A stretch of 64,000 bases of DNA. Source: Ischnura elegans (Eukaryota > Arthropoda > Insecta > Odonata > Coenagrionidae). The stretch covers positions 47,287,812 through 47,351,811 of the forward strand of contig NC_060259.1 in assembly GCF_921293095.1 (NCBI RefSeq), given 5' to 3'. Below, one piece after another: positions 59,901 through 64,000 of the stretch (position 1 is the first letter of the stretch; each line of letters begins with the position of its first letter). The notes under the pieces were generated by a model. The model was not told where the DNA came from, made no database searches, and was given only the letters and a program-made list of their open reading frames with translations. Both the position numbers and the translations under genes were made by a program.

Positions 59901-61551
59901 TCATGACATTTGAGTAGAGAAAGTAGGTAGGATAGGGTATAAAAGTATCACTTAAAAAAGAATGAGCATTGCAAATTCCTATCTGATTTCTCTGAAGACG
60001 CAGCAAGGTAATAAGAGGGTTGGCTGCCACGTAATAAGAGGGTTGGCTGCCACCGCTGAAGAAAAGGTATTCAACACACACCTCATGTGTTATATTAGTT
60101 GACTGCTACGTATGAAGCAAACTGAAACTCCCTGATCAAGGCAATAGAATGATTTATCAACTTTCCAAACAACATGCGCATATGAGTTTGATGATAGCGC
60201 TTCCAGTTGGCATATCTAAACCTACTCGCCTTGGCACTTTTCGCCCCCATAGACTACAGCAATGCCGCCCAGGGGGCAGTAGCGCCCACTTTGGGAACCA
60301 CTGACCTAGATTATAGTCATATACGCCTCTCCTACTCTGTATCTGAAACTGCTTGACTCAACTTGACATTCGTTATGGTACTCGAAGCACTTGAGATGAG
60401 CAGCAACTACTCAATTCCACTTAAATTTTCGGGTACTCGCACATCCCTACTCACACAGTCGCACATCCCTACTCACACACTCGCACATCCCTTTATCAAT
60501 GATACCTATTAAATTCCACCTCTTTCTATTGTGTCAGTATTGGTCATGAAGGAAATTTCAATTAGTGAAAGGTGTCTGTAAGTTGGAGATACCTGTAGAA
60601 CACTTAAAATGATGAGGATGGAATTCCTATCGTTCATTTATGAGTTATATGTAAACAGCTATCAATATGTAGGCATGGATTTACATTGAAGGTACATACT
60701 TGCCTTACTGTGATGCAGTGGTGAAAATGTTGAGATTATTGGCACAGGTTATGCAACTCAGTCATCTGTCTGATTTTTAGTTTGAGTTCACAAGAAATAA
60801 TGAGCAATTTGTGGGATGCAAATTTCATTGTGAAAAAATGTTTGCTGAAGCACTGTCACCATTACTTTATTTTTGTTAAGTTTTGTTTAAAAATTACACC
60901 TCGGAAGCGGAAAATTCACCCAATTTGCAGTAAATTCGTAAATATCTTTTTCACATATCTATTCAAGTAAAATCTAGTACTTATTACACTATTAAATATT
61001 TTTATTTCTGCCATTTAAGGCCTATTATGTACACAGTTTGTTCAAAGCTCTTGTGGTTTTGCTTGCATTTAACTTAAGAAATTCATGCTAAACATGAATC
61101 TGCTTTCAATCAATGCTTGGAGCATTATGATGATTTTTTTGTGTAAGCGTAACAATATTTCTGGAGTGAAAATGAAGCAAAAGAAATTCACTCTCAATTA
61201 AAAGATGCGTCATTCTCTAAGCCACCAGTGGTTTTGTGGGAAGACCCATTGCCCATGCAGGAGTTATTTAGATTGCATTAACTTAGATTGTGAGAATTTT
61301 GAAGGAATTGCTTTGAGGTTAATAAAGAGTGTGTTAAGGATGATCTTTGTAAAATTGGGCCTAACATGTTTTATGTTATTTTGGGGAAAAATGTTTTTCT
61401 TATAAATGGTTGCCTTTTGCATGGTTTGTTATTTTTTTCTAAATGTGCTGTTTTTATTTGCAGATCTGCTAATGCTCCACCTCTTAGAGGCCCCACTCCA
61501 CCTGCGATACCTCCTGTTTACCCAGTTTCACGTGGATTAGTTCCAAAGTAG
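14943..61551 (+). CDS. KIF3B: Kinesin-2 motor subunit, KIF3B/Klp68D type (whole gene span, 15 coding exons)
   Basis: This gene encodes a plus-end-directed microtubule motor. KIF3B-type subunits pair with KIF3A/Klp64D and the adaptor KAP to move cargo in cilia and axons. Splicing of 15 exons in matching phases gives 2334 coding bases, 777 residues, close to the family length of about 750. Visible landmarks are VVVRCRP (26-32), P-loop GQTGTGKT (108-115), switch I NDHSSRSH (219-226), switch II DLAGSE (251-256), [16 protein letters not shown] ending the motor core, neck [10 protein letters not shown] (339-348), a charged Ser/Thr-rich linker (about 385-440), a coiled-coil stalk (about 440-615) with [12 protein letters not shown], and the C-terminus RGLVPK. 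That C-terminus and the stalk motifs separate it from KIF3A. The start ATG has A at -3 and an in-frame TAA 15 bases before it. Introns 3 and 4 use GC donors. Span is inflated by transposons in the introns. Confidence 0.95.
15210..15313 (+). CDS. KIF3B: KIF3B-type kinesin exon 2
   Basis: It follows a pyrimidine-rich acceptor ending CCTTCCTAG. It codes [16 protein letters not shown] and then [12 protein letters not shown], the first beta strand of the kinesin motor. Alternative acceptors at TACAG or GGCAG also keep frame and would drop 2 or 4 residues. It ends in phase 2 at GTAAGT. Confidence 0.9.
17506..18200. mobile_element. Pogo/Tigger-like element (CAGTAAAACCTC ends)
   Basis: It starts CAGTAAAACCTCTTTACATC and ends TAGAGGTTTTACTG, flanked by TA on both sides, 695 bp. 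Further GAGGTTCACT-type repeats lie near both ends. No transposase. Confidence 0.85.
18717..19716 (-). mobile_element. Solo LTR, exactly 1000 bp
   Basis: It runs from TGTGACGAACGG to GCCGTTACA, so both ends carry the TG...CA of LTRs, flanked by GTAC on both sides (18713-18716 and 19717-19720), a 4-bp duplication. On the minus strand there is AATAAATGCATTTC, a likely poly(A) signal, suggesting minus orientation. It contains imperfect repeats near 19366, 19420 and 19459 (CCGTCTCTCTCCGATGTTGA type). No internal genes remain, so it probably arose by LTR-LTR recombination. Confidence 0.75.
19862..19963 (+). CDS. KIF3B: KIF3B-type kinesin exon 3 (ends at a GC donor)
   Basis: The exon starts after TTCCATTTTAG and codes [20 protein letters not shown] followed by FTFDAVYDE, matching the motor's second and third strands. 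The best 3' end is before GCAAGTATC at 19964, a GC donor that matches the GC-AG consensus. This gives [12 protein letters not shown] across the junction, the same spacing as KIF3B proteins. A weak GT four bases on (GTATCA) would need a different acceptor and would delete two conserved positions. Confidence 0.88.
19964..22154 (+). other. Intron 3, GC-AG type
   Basis: The intron starts GCAAGT and ends TTTCTCAG. It contains a piggyBac-like element (20371-21202); the rest is unassigned. Confidence 0.8.
20371..21202. mobile_element. piggyBac-like non-autonomous element
   Basis: TTAA flanks both sides (20367-20370 and 21203-21206). The ends are CCTTTTCCCTGC and the complement of CCCTTTCGAGAC, sharing a short CCYTTTC terminus. 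The interior has CGTATATATACG-type palindromes and no transposase. A related right half lies at 51525-51972. Confidence 0.65.
22155..22279 (+). CDS. KIF3B: KIF3B-type kinesin exon 4 (ATP-binding P-loop; ends at a GC donor)
   Basis: It follows TTTCTCAG and codes [19 protein letters not shown] and then [16 protein letters not shown], the nucleotide-binding P-loop. The 3' boundary is GAAG then GCAAGT at 22280, again a GC donor. The nearby GT (GTTTTA) shifts the frame against exon 5. It ends in phase 1. Confidence 0.92.
22280..22516 (+). other. Intron 4, GC-AG type
   Basis: A 237-base intron that starts GCAAGT and ends TTTGTTCAG. No repeat is seen in it. Confidence 0.85.
22517..22652 (+). CDS. 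KIF3B: KIF3B-type kinesin exon 5
   Basis: It codes [19 protein letters not shown] and then [13 protein letters not shown], the motor segment after the P-loop. The acceptor is TTTGTTCAG and the donor is GTTAGT. It ends in phase 2. Intron 4 before it is only 237 bases. Confidence 0.93.
22930..24576. mobile_element. Pogo-like element (CAGCAGACTCCCGATTATC ends)
   Basis: Inverted ends CAGCAGACTCCCGATTATC and AATCGGGAGTATGCTG with TA on both sides, 1647 bp. A shorter relative is at 55762-56469 and a terminal scrap at 25588-25640. No transposase is recognised. Confidence 0.8.
24769..25415 (+). repeat. Dispersed repeat shared with 41830-42450
   Basis: About 650 bp, from TAGGGTAGTTTCCTTCATT to the GGCAATAAAAAA end, is collinear with 41830-42450. 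Class unknown. Inverted or long terminal ends are not apparent. Confidence 0.7.
25588..25640 (+). mobile_element. Terminal scrap of the CCGATTATC pogo-like family
   Basis: TTCCGATTATTCGTGCC and CTCCCCATCATTA match the right ends of the elements at 22930 and 55762; the final inverted repeat is degraded. Confidence 0.6.
25916..26643. mobile_element. hAT-type element rich in TGATTTAAATCA
   Basis: It begins CAGGGTTGATTGATTTAAAT and ends ATTTTTATCAACCCTGA. The 8-mer CTTTCTTC flanks both sides (25908-25915 and 26644-26651). Multiple GATTTAAATC palindromes fill the first 80 and last 110 bases. The right end sits 51 bases before exon 6. Confidence 0.75.
26695..26841 (+). CDS. KIF3B: KIF3B-type kinesin exon 6
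   Basis: It follows a strong T-rich tract ending TTTTTTTCAG and codes [15 protein letters not shown], then [10 protein letters not shown] and KKNRTTS, the loop region leading to switch I. The donor is GTAAGT, phase 2. The acceptor lies 52 bases after the right end of a hAT element. Confidence 0.93.
27461..27830 (+). repeat. Tandem repeat of about 168 bp
   Basis: Units starting CTAGATTTTT occur at 27461, 27630 and 27798 (third partial), with shared blocks such as AATTTCCAATGCTTTTCTTA. The wider 27160-28160 region, starting CTATATCTATATTATATAC, may be a Helitron-like element, but the ends are not diagnostic. Confidence 0.6.
28555..30226 (-). mobile_element. Copy C of the 47204-49156 Tigger-like family, truncated
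   Basis: Collinear reverse complement of 47446-48950 with several small gaps, including the block around AGGGCCATGGTCCGA. Its right end is cut by the hAT MITE starting at 30227. No transposase frame. Confidence 0.7.
30227..30421 (+). mobile_element. Left part of a CAGTGGCGGATAC hAT-type MITE
   Basis: Matches the first two thirds of 10458-10714 (CAGTGGCGGATACA, then AGAACCACAATTGTAAC). It breaks off where the hAT element at 30422 begins; the missing right end is not found beyond it. Confidence 0.7.
30422..32104. mobile_element. hAT-type element, 1.68-kb family, copy 1 (degenerate ends)
   Basis: It starts TAGGGATGGTCAGATTGGAT and ends near CTGGATCAGTCCATCCA, and is collinear with 32835-34516. 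No target duplication is preserved. It carries a TA-flanked MITE at 30751-30905. The internal frames are broken. Confidence 0.7.
30751..30905. mobile_element. TA-flanked MITE (CCGTATTTCTCC ends) inside the hAT copy
   Basis: 155 bp with ends CCGTATTTCTCC and GATAAATACAG, TA on each side, and C/G runs inside. The sister hAT at 32835 has the uninterrupted site (GTCAAAAGTAACTACG), so the insertion and its TA duplication are directly visible. Confidence 0.85.
32835..34516. mobile_element. hAT-type element, 1.68-kb family, copy 2 (inner layer)
   Basis: Ends TAGGGATGGTCGGAT and GATCCGTCCATCCCTA, exact 8-bp duplication GTTATTTT (32827-32834 and 34517-34524). Collinear with 30422-32104. It carries a further MITE at 33960-34215. 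Confidence 0.9.
33960..34215. mobile_element. hAT-type MITE (CAGGGGTAGCC / GCTACGCCACTG), third layer
   Basis: 256 bp, flanked by GTCGATGG and GTCAGTGG (6 of 8 match). Absent from the sister copy at 30422-32104, although the flanks there have diverged. Confidence 0.6.
35793..35943 (+). CDS. KIF3B: KIF3B-type kinesin exon 7 (switch I and II)
   Basis: It codes [15 protein letters not shown] (switch I) and [19 protein letters not shown] (switch II), the two gamma-phosphate sensing loops. The acceptor is TTTTCATTACAG and the donor GTGAGA. It ends in phase 0. Confidence 0.95.
36630..39685 (-). mobile_element. Tigger-type element with a degraded transposase
   Basis: Inverted ends CAGTAAACTCTTGATTTTAC and AAATCAAGAGTTTACTG with TA on both sides, 3056 bp. 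Repeated TTCGTATAATCGAA and TTCGTAAAATC motifs lie near both ends. A minus-strand DDE transposase remnant occupies about 38443-39090. The DNA-binding N-terminus is not recognisable. Confidence 0.9.
38443..39090 (-). pseudogene. Tigger/jerky-type DDE transposase remnant
   Basis: Minus-strand blocks in order: [19 protein letters not shown], a frameshifted HGGK segment, [61 protein letters not shown] and [13 protein letters not shown]. These are DDE_1-family landmarks. The second and third catalytic Asp (in MDN and LDQ) are kept. The first, normally in a DETGL context, reads PETGL, so the copy should be inactive. Frameshifts near 38970-39010 add to this. Confidence 0.85.
40512..40550 (+). repeat. 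(TAAA)n simple repeat
   Basis: About eight TAAA units. It could be the tail of an unrecognised retroelement just upstream. Confidence 0.8.
40642..40774 (+). CDS. KIF3B: KIF3B-type kinesin exon 8
   Basis: It codes [19 protein letters not shown] and then [13 protein letters not shown], the microtubule-binding helix region of the motor. The acceptor is TTTAATTTCAG and the donor GTATAC. It ends in phase 1. Confidence 0.95.
40993..41033. repeat. 18-bp hairpin
   Basis: Arms 40993-41010 (ATTCATAATGCTACTTGA) and 41016-41033 pair at 17 of 18 positions plus one wobble, with a 5-base loop; ACTCG/CGAGT extends the stem after a small bulge. It lies just after a hAT-like end (GGGGATGTGCGAGTACC at 40943), so it may be part of a MITE. 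Confidence 0.6.
41698..43340 (-). mobile_element. Copy D of the 47204-49156 Tigger-like family
   Basis: Begins with AATGTTTGACTAGGTCGCC, matching copy A, then is broken by the repeat at 41830-42450 and resumes with AAAATGCTTAAATAA. The block around GGTCAGTGGG...ATGCGCCAATG occurs twice (about 42718-42990 and 43071-43330), an internal duplication. Confidence 0.65.
41830..42450 (+). repeat. Dispersed repeat shared with 24769-25415
   Basis: Collinear with 24769-25415 from TAGGGTAGTTTCCTTCATT on. Here it interrupts copy D of the Tigger-like family, so it behaves as a mobile unit. Confidence 0.7.
43821..46120. mobile_element. 2.3-kb element with 410-bp inverted arms carrying tRNA-like boxes
   Basis: Arms 43821-44230 and 45711-46120 are inverted copies with scattered differences. 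The outer ends are ACTTACAAGGGGAGACC and its near-complement. Flanks GCTTTTTTATGT and GCTTTTATGT suggest a target duplication of about 10 bp, as in Mutator-like elements. Each arm has an A-box-like GTAGTGGTTAGCG and B-box-like AGTTCGAGGCT about 30 bases apart. The centre contains a pogo MITE (44573-45158). No transposase. Confidence 0.7.
44573..45158. mobile_element. Pogo-like MITE (CAGTGCAACCTCGATATAAC ends), intact
   Basis: 586 bp, ends CAGTGCAACCTCGATATAAC and TTTAACGAGGTTCCACTG, TA on both sides. Repeated TCGTTATAGCG motifs lie near both ends. It sits inside the long-inverted-repeat element and serves as the uninterrupted reference for the split copy at 41425. Confidence 0.88.
47204..49156 (+). 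mobile_element. Tigger-like non-autonomous element, complete reference copy
   Basis: 1953 bp; ends CAGTGGAACCCCGATCTATC and GATAGATCGAGGTTCCACTG; TA on both sides. Several subterminal GATGCGGGAAAA-type motifs (as their complements) lie near each end. Partial copies occur at 1092-2446, 28555-30226 and 41698-43340. No transposase is recognised. Confidence 0.85.
49287..49477 (+). CDS. KIF3B: KIF3B-type kinesin exon 9 (end of motor, neck)
   Basis: It codes [18 protein letters not shown], then [18 protein letters not shown] and [17 protein letters not shown], finishing the motor and entering the neck helix. The acceptor is TATTTTTTTAAG and the donor GTAAGT. It ends in phase 0. Confidence 0.95.
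49478..50503 (+). other. Intron 9 of the kinesin gene
   Basis: 1026 bases; contains the MITE at 49765-49914 and otherwise nothing recognisable. Confidence 0.85.
49765..49914. mobile_element. TA-flanked MITE (CCGTATTTATCTGAATA ends)
   Basis: 150 bp with ends CCGTATTTATCTGAATA and TATTCAGAGAAATACGG, TA on both sides. Same family type as 30751-30905. Confidence 0.85.
50504..50785 (+). CDS. KIF3B: KIF3B-type kinesin exon 10 (neck and charged linker)
   Basis: The exon codes 94 residues. A short helical start ([12 protein letters not shown]) is followed by a Pro/Gln/Ser/Thr-rich stretch, a basic run KKKSKKK, an acidic Ser/Thr stretch ([10 protein letters not shown]), and the start of the stalk ([14 protein letters not shown]). 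KIF3B proteins carry adjoining basic and acidic tracts here that help heterodimer choice; the order basic then acidic is kept. Acceptor TTTCTCTTTCAG, donor GTAAGT, phase 0. Confidence 0.92.
51013..51210 (+). CDS. KIF3B: KIF3B-type kinesin exon 11 (coiled-coil stalk)
   Basis: It codes 66 residues of coiled coil, including [20 protein letters not shown], a hallmark of KIF3B stalks. Acceptor TTTTATTTATAG, donor GTAAGA, phase 0 at both ends. Confidence 0.95.
51211..52230 (+). other. Intron 11 of the kinesin gene
   Basis: 1020 bases; its second half is a piggyBac-like fragment (51525-51972). Confidence 0.85.
51525..51972 (+). mobile_element. Right half of the piggyBac-like family
   Basis: Collinear with the right part of 20371-21202 (ATGGAAATTGTTGCTGCATT, then GGGGCTCAGTACAGCAGT) and ends CTTGAAAGGG next to TTAA (51973-51976). 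The left end is lost. Confidence 0.65.
52231..52454 (+). CDS. KIF3B: KIF3B-type kinesin exon 12 (coiled-coil stalk)
   Basis: It codes [20 protein letters not shown], then [19 protein letters not shown] and the helix running to NQKNMLK. Heptad spacing of Leu/Met is regular. Acceptor TTCTTTGCAG, donor GTAAGT, phase 2. Confidence 0.95.
52861..53089 (+). CDS. KIF3B: KIF3B-type kinesin exon 13 (end of stalk)
   Basis: It codes [20 protein letters not shown], then a stretch with [13 protein letters not shown] and [13 protein letters not shown], matching the conserved stalk end and tail start of KIF3B. Acceptor CTACTTGCAG, donor GTATGC, phase 0. Confidence 0.95.
53090..53951 (+). other. Intron 13 of the kinesin gene
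   Basis: 862 bases with no recognisable repeat or gene. Confidence 0.85.
53952..54148 (+). CDS. KIF3B: KIF3B-type kinesin exon 14 (tail)
   Basis: It codes [20 protein letters not shown], a conserved tail block, then a helical segment ([12 protein letters not shown]) and a basic stretch ending [13 protein letters not shown]. Acceptor CTTATGTTTGCAG, donor GTAAAT, phase 2. Confidence 0.93.
54246..57035. mobile_element. DNA transposon with GGCCGTATT ends and CTACTAAG subterminal repeats
   Basis: Ends GGCCGTATTTATAGATTTCC and GGAAACTATGAATACGGCC. Subterminal arrays of CTACTAAG/GCTACTACTTAG type are dense at the right end (56860-57005). Target duplication is unclear. It contains a pogo-like element at 55762-56469. 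No transposase is recognised; a PIF/Harbinger relationship is possible but unproven. Confidence 0.65.
55762..56469. mobile_element. Pogo-like element (GACTCCCGATTATCC ends), shorter copy
   Basis: Collinear at both ends with 22930-24576 and flanked by TA (55760-55761 and 56470-56471); about 700 bp with an internal deletion. Confidence 0.75.
57571..57836. mobile_element. hAT-type MITE (CAGTGGTGTAACTATGG / TTGTTACGTCACTG)
   Basis: 266 bp with an exact 8-bp duplication CTTTATGG (57563-57570 and 57837-57844). Relative of 6858-7163. Confidence 0.9.
58236..58430 (+). mobile_element. tRNA-derived SINE
   Basis: A tRNA-like head (GGTGGCGGCAGGGCAC as A-box region, GGTTCGAATCCCG as B box, about 45 bases apart) is followed by a unique body and an AAATAAATAAATAAAA tail. 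It sits inside the pogo-like element, so it inserted later. Confidence 0.8.
58934..59023 (-). repeat. 90-bp repeat with a hAT-like CAGTGGTTCCCAAAG end, copy 1
   Basis: On the minus strand it contains CAGTGGTTCCCAAAGTGGG, a common hAT terminus. It is nearly identical to 60229-60318 over the same span, including the adjacent ACCTAGATTA. Confidence 0.65.
60229..60318 (-). repeat. 90-bp repeat with a hAT-like CAGTGGTTCCCAAAG end, copy 2
   Basis: Same unit as 58934-59023 with few differences; the opposite end of the element is not found near either copy. Confidence 0.65.
61464..61551 (+). CDS. KIF3B: KIF3B-type kinesin exon 15 (stop codon)
   Basis: It codes [18 protein letters not shown] and then [10 protein letters not shown] followed by TAG at 61549-61551. 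The RGLVPK end is typical of KIF3B/Klp68D proteins and confirms the gene identity and completeness. The acceptor is TTTTTATTTGCAG. Confidence 0.95.
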
Positions 61552-63530
61552 TGGAAATGGGGGTTACACTCTGCCTTATGTACTGAATAACATCTGTAGA
61601 ATTTATTAACATTTTCCCATGTTTCCTATTTGTGAAAATTTAACATGTAACTTGACTCGGCAGATACTATTACTGTTGTTATAGTTTGATTTTACATTAC
61701 ATAATATTTTTAGTTAACTTATGAAAAACCATTACTTCATGGGAGTATTTTGTTATTTGTGTTAAATGGAAAACTGTGTTAAGGATTTACATAATTTTAT
61801 TTTGAAATTATTCAGTATAATTCTTCAGTAGAAATTCTTCAGTTGTAGGTTCTTAAATTTTTCCAGAATTTTATTCATTAGACTTAAATGAGTATTTAAA
61901 ATAACTCATATTTATTTATTTATGGTGTCTTTTAATTTACCTTTTCAGTAAAAATTCTTTTGGTATTGAATTTTATCACTATAGTCATTGCCTGTTCATT
62001 ATATTAGTTCGGTTTGAAAATTATTTTGCCAGCTTGGGGTATGATGCATGGTTGTGATTTTATGCGAAGCAGCTAGGTTATGATGGTTGGAGGGTCTCTG
62101 TGTCAAAGTTGCAGATCGCCTTGTCATGTGTGACCCAACGCTGTGTAACTACTTGATCTCACCAATCTCTGTATGAATTCCAGTCCCGGTGTTTTGTTGG
62201 TGCTGGAGAGACTTAGGCAACTGGAGCCACTGAGAAGATACATAAGCATCACACTTGACAAAAGATTAAAGTATTTGCTCACAGGAATTACCCTTACGTT
62301 ACCTCTAGTTTTTGCAATCTTCCCTGTGAATTTATCTGTGAGATATTTTTGATCCACTTCAGTGATTGAATCAAGTTGAAGAATACCAAGACATTCATGC
62401 CCATGTGCAGAAATTTTTTCTTTCCATGCATGGGCATTTGTTTGCCTTTTGAAAAATATTCCTTTTGTAACAGAGATCTAACATTTCATAAGCATATAAA
62501 CTTTTTATGCCAAGGTCACAAAAATTTTCCGCCGTTTCAAGTCAAAATGTTCAGTTTTGCAAGTGATGAGTGTGAATCCTAGTCTTGTTGCTGTTTGCTG
62601 AAAGCAAAAGAATTATTTGCCTAGAATTAATTATTCCCCAGTATTCTAGAAAGTTATTTGAATTTGTGTTTATGAATTGCGTGTTCTTTCTTTCATTAAC
62701 GCACATCAAAGTTGATGCAGCTTCTATGTTTTTCCTCTTGTCAAAGATTTTATCTTTGAAGGTGACATCCATTCACCACAAGTATAGAGGACTAATTCGT
62801 TAAGTTTGTTAGGGTGAATTTCTGTAAAAATTCCTCTATTGTAAAGCATGCAGTGCTGCAAATTTTTTTATCCATTGCACCCTGTCCATTTGAGTGCAAT
62901 CACATAAAAATATGTGATTTTAGTGTTTAGAATTGGGTGTCAATGATTGACTTCATGCATAAAAATTTGTTTAGTGAAATCATTCCAAGTGAATATTCCA
63001 TTAAAATTTGCTATTTCAGAAAATTTGATGCCCGGCAATCAAGTTTTGCTACTAGCTACTTTAAAATATTCAGCTCTTGTGTTAACCTCATTTTGATAGC
63101 TTGTGTATACAATGTCCATAGCAGCTTCCTACTTCGGCCATTTATTAAAATTTTGCATTGTAAGTTTGAATGAGCTCAAACGAATCGCCACAGCAGCATT
63201 ATCTTATGAACACTTGTATATTTTCTGGAATAGCAAAAATTATTTTGTGATATGTATGTTGCTAGTCTGTTTTACTGGAATATCTTTTGGTCTATAATGT
63301 TAGACATTCCTAATTTTTGCTAGATCTGCTACATTTATGCCAAAGAAATGAGATGTTAAAATTATGAGCACAGCAAATATCTGAAGTGCCTGTTAAAATA
63401 TCACTAAACTGAAGGCTGTGCTGTCAAAAAAGACTGTTTGGTTCTCCATTTGTTAATGTGTTTGTTCAACGGTATTTATTTATGTTTTTGTGTTCAATTT
63501 GTCATGATCTATGCAAGTTTTCAAATTAAA
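61552..63530 (+). other. Kinesin 3' UTR and downstream DNA
   Basis: AT-rich, non-coding. No AATAAA is found soon after the stop. The variant ATTAAA occurs near 62264, 63145 and 63526; the last is followed by a GT/T-rich stretch (GTATGTGTTGTCATATTTTTT) and is the best poly(A) candidate, but this is a guess. Confidence 0.35.
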
Positions 63531-63720
63531 ATTTCTTGAGCTTAGTATGTGTTGTCATATTTTTTCATTTTTTCCCTAAATTCATAGATTTGAGCACATG
63601 ATGAATACACACATTTTAATGCTCCATGTGTATACCATTGCATAAATTCCCTTTTCCCTGCAATTGAGCTGTAAAATTGGTGTTTTGGATCTTTTTCAAA
63701 ATTATATATTCAAATTTCAG

Positions 63721-63924
63721 GATGAGAATTGACAAACACAGTTATGATGCTAGTGCTGGTGTGCTACACAGTGAAAATTGTGCAAATGTTCACCCACATA
63801 TGATGGCAACTTCCCCAAAGAACCTCTTTTCTCTGGAACTGAATGTTCCTCTCATAAAAAAAATGTTATTTCATCTCTTTTCATGGGCTACCTCCCTAGC
63901 CCTTGGTTGGTTGATGATTGCCTG
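63721..63924 (+). other. Candidate exon-like frame near the right edge
   Basis: After AAATTTCAG (a plausible acceptor) a frame reads MRIDKHSYDASAGVLHS, then VHPHMMATSPKNLFSLE and a hydrophobic end LFHLFSWATSLALGWLMIA before TGA. The composition is more coding-like than the surroundings. No family is recognised; it could be chance or an exon of the next gene. Confidence 0.2.
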
Positions 63925-64000
63925 AGAAAATTGAAAAACTGGTTTCAATGATATTTTTACCTCCAACTTAAATTGGCATTTCATCATCCTATCTTCAAAC

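Larger units (their letters stand above)
57363..60449. mobile_element. hAT-type element (TAGGGATGTGCGAGT ends)
   Basis: Ends TAGGGATGTGCGAGT and ACTCGCACATCCCTA are an exact inverted pair. No 8-bp duplication is seen, perhaps because the right end is repeated three times with a 22-bp period up to about 60490. It contains a MITE, a pogo-like element and a SINE. Confidence 0.65.
54149..61463 (+). other. Intron 14 of the kinesin gene
   Basis: 7315 bases between the tail exon and the last exon, mostly mobile DNA (54246-57035 and 57363-60449). The stretch 60495-61463 shows nothing recognisable. Confidence 0.85.

Noticed and set aside
1..64000. CRISPR array or prokaryotic operon
   Set aside because: Spliced genes, SINE, LINE and hAT elements show eukaryotic DNA; repeats here lack regular spacer structure.

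Overview
The window looks like arthropod (probably insect, not Diptera) nuclear DNA. It is AT-rich, has no operon structure, and most of its length is introns and intergenic DNA packed with small DNA transposons, plus remnants of RTE-type LINE, Penelope-like and LTR retroelements. Species assignment is an inference; nothing in the window fixes it.

One protein-coding gene can be supported with confidence: a plus-strand kinesin-2 motor subunit of the KIF3B/Klp68D type. Its 15 coding exons run from 14943 to 61551 (46.6 kb) and join in frame to 777 residues, from an N-terminal motor domain through a coiled-coil stalk to the family-typical C-terminal tail ending RGLVPK. Two consecutive introns (3 and 4) appear to use GC-AG rather than GT-AG boundaries; GC donors are the only choice that keeps both the reading frame and the conserved protein length.

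Left flank (1-14900): no convincing host gene. It holds a Penelope-like reverse-transcriptase fragment (73-276), a Penelope-type tail with a hammerhead-ribozyme-like core (3619-3657), two copies of a fold-back repeat with Pol III-like boxes (310-660 and 5780-6215; the second carries a 188-bp near-perfect palindrome), a nested pair of TA-flanked transposons (1002-3052), several hAT-type MITEs, two RTE LINE remnants in opposite orientations (7820-9965 minus, 11198-11650 plus), and a 1.8-kb inverted-repeat element (12176-13994).

Gene region: large introns are mostly mobile DNA. Intron 2 has a pogo-like MITE and an exactly 1000-bp solo LTR. Intron 3 has a piggyBac-like element. Intron 5 has a pogo-like element and a hAT element abutting the exon 6 acceptor. 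Intron 6 has nested hAT elements up to three layers deep. Intron 7 has a 3.06-kb Tigger element with a broken transposase. Intron 8 has hAT, pogo and long-inverted-repeat elements interleaved, with empty-site evidence for some insertions. Intron 14 has a GGCCGTATT element and a hAT holding a MITE, a pogo element and a tRNA-derived SINE. Several insertions are proven by target-site duplications (8 bp for hAT, TA for pogo/Tigger) and by uninterrupted sister copies in the same window.

The right end (61552-64000) is 3' UTR/downstream DNA with one weak candidate exon near 63721.
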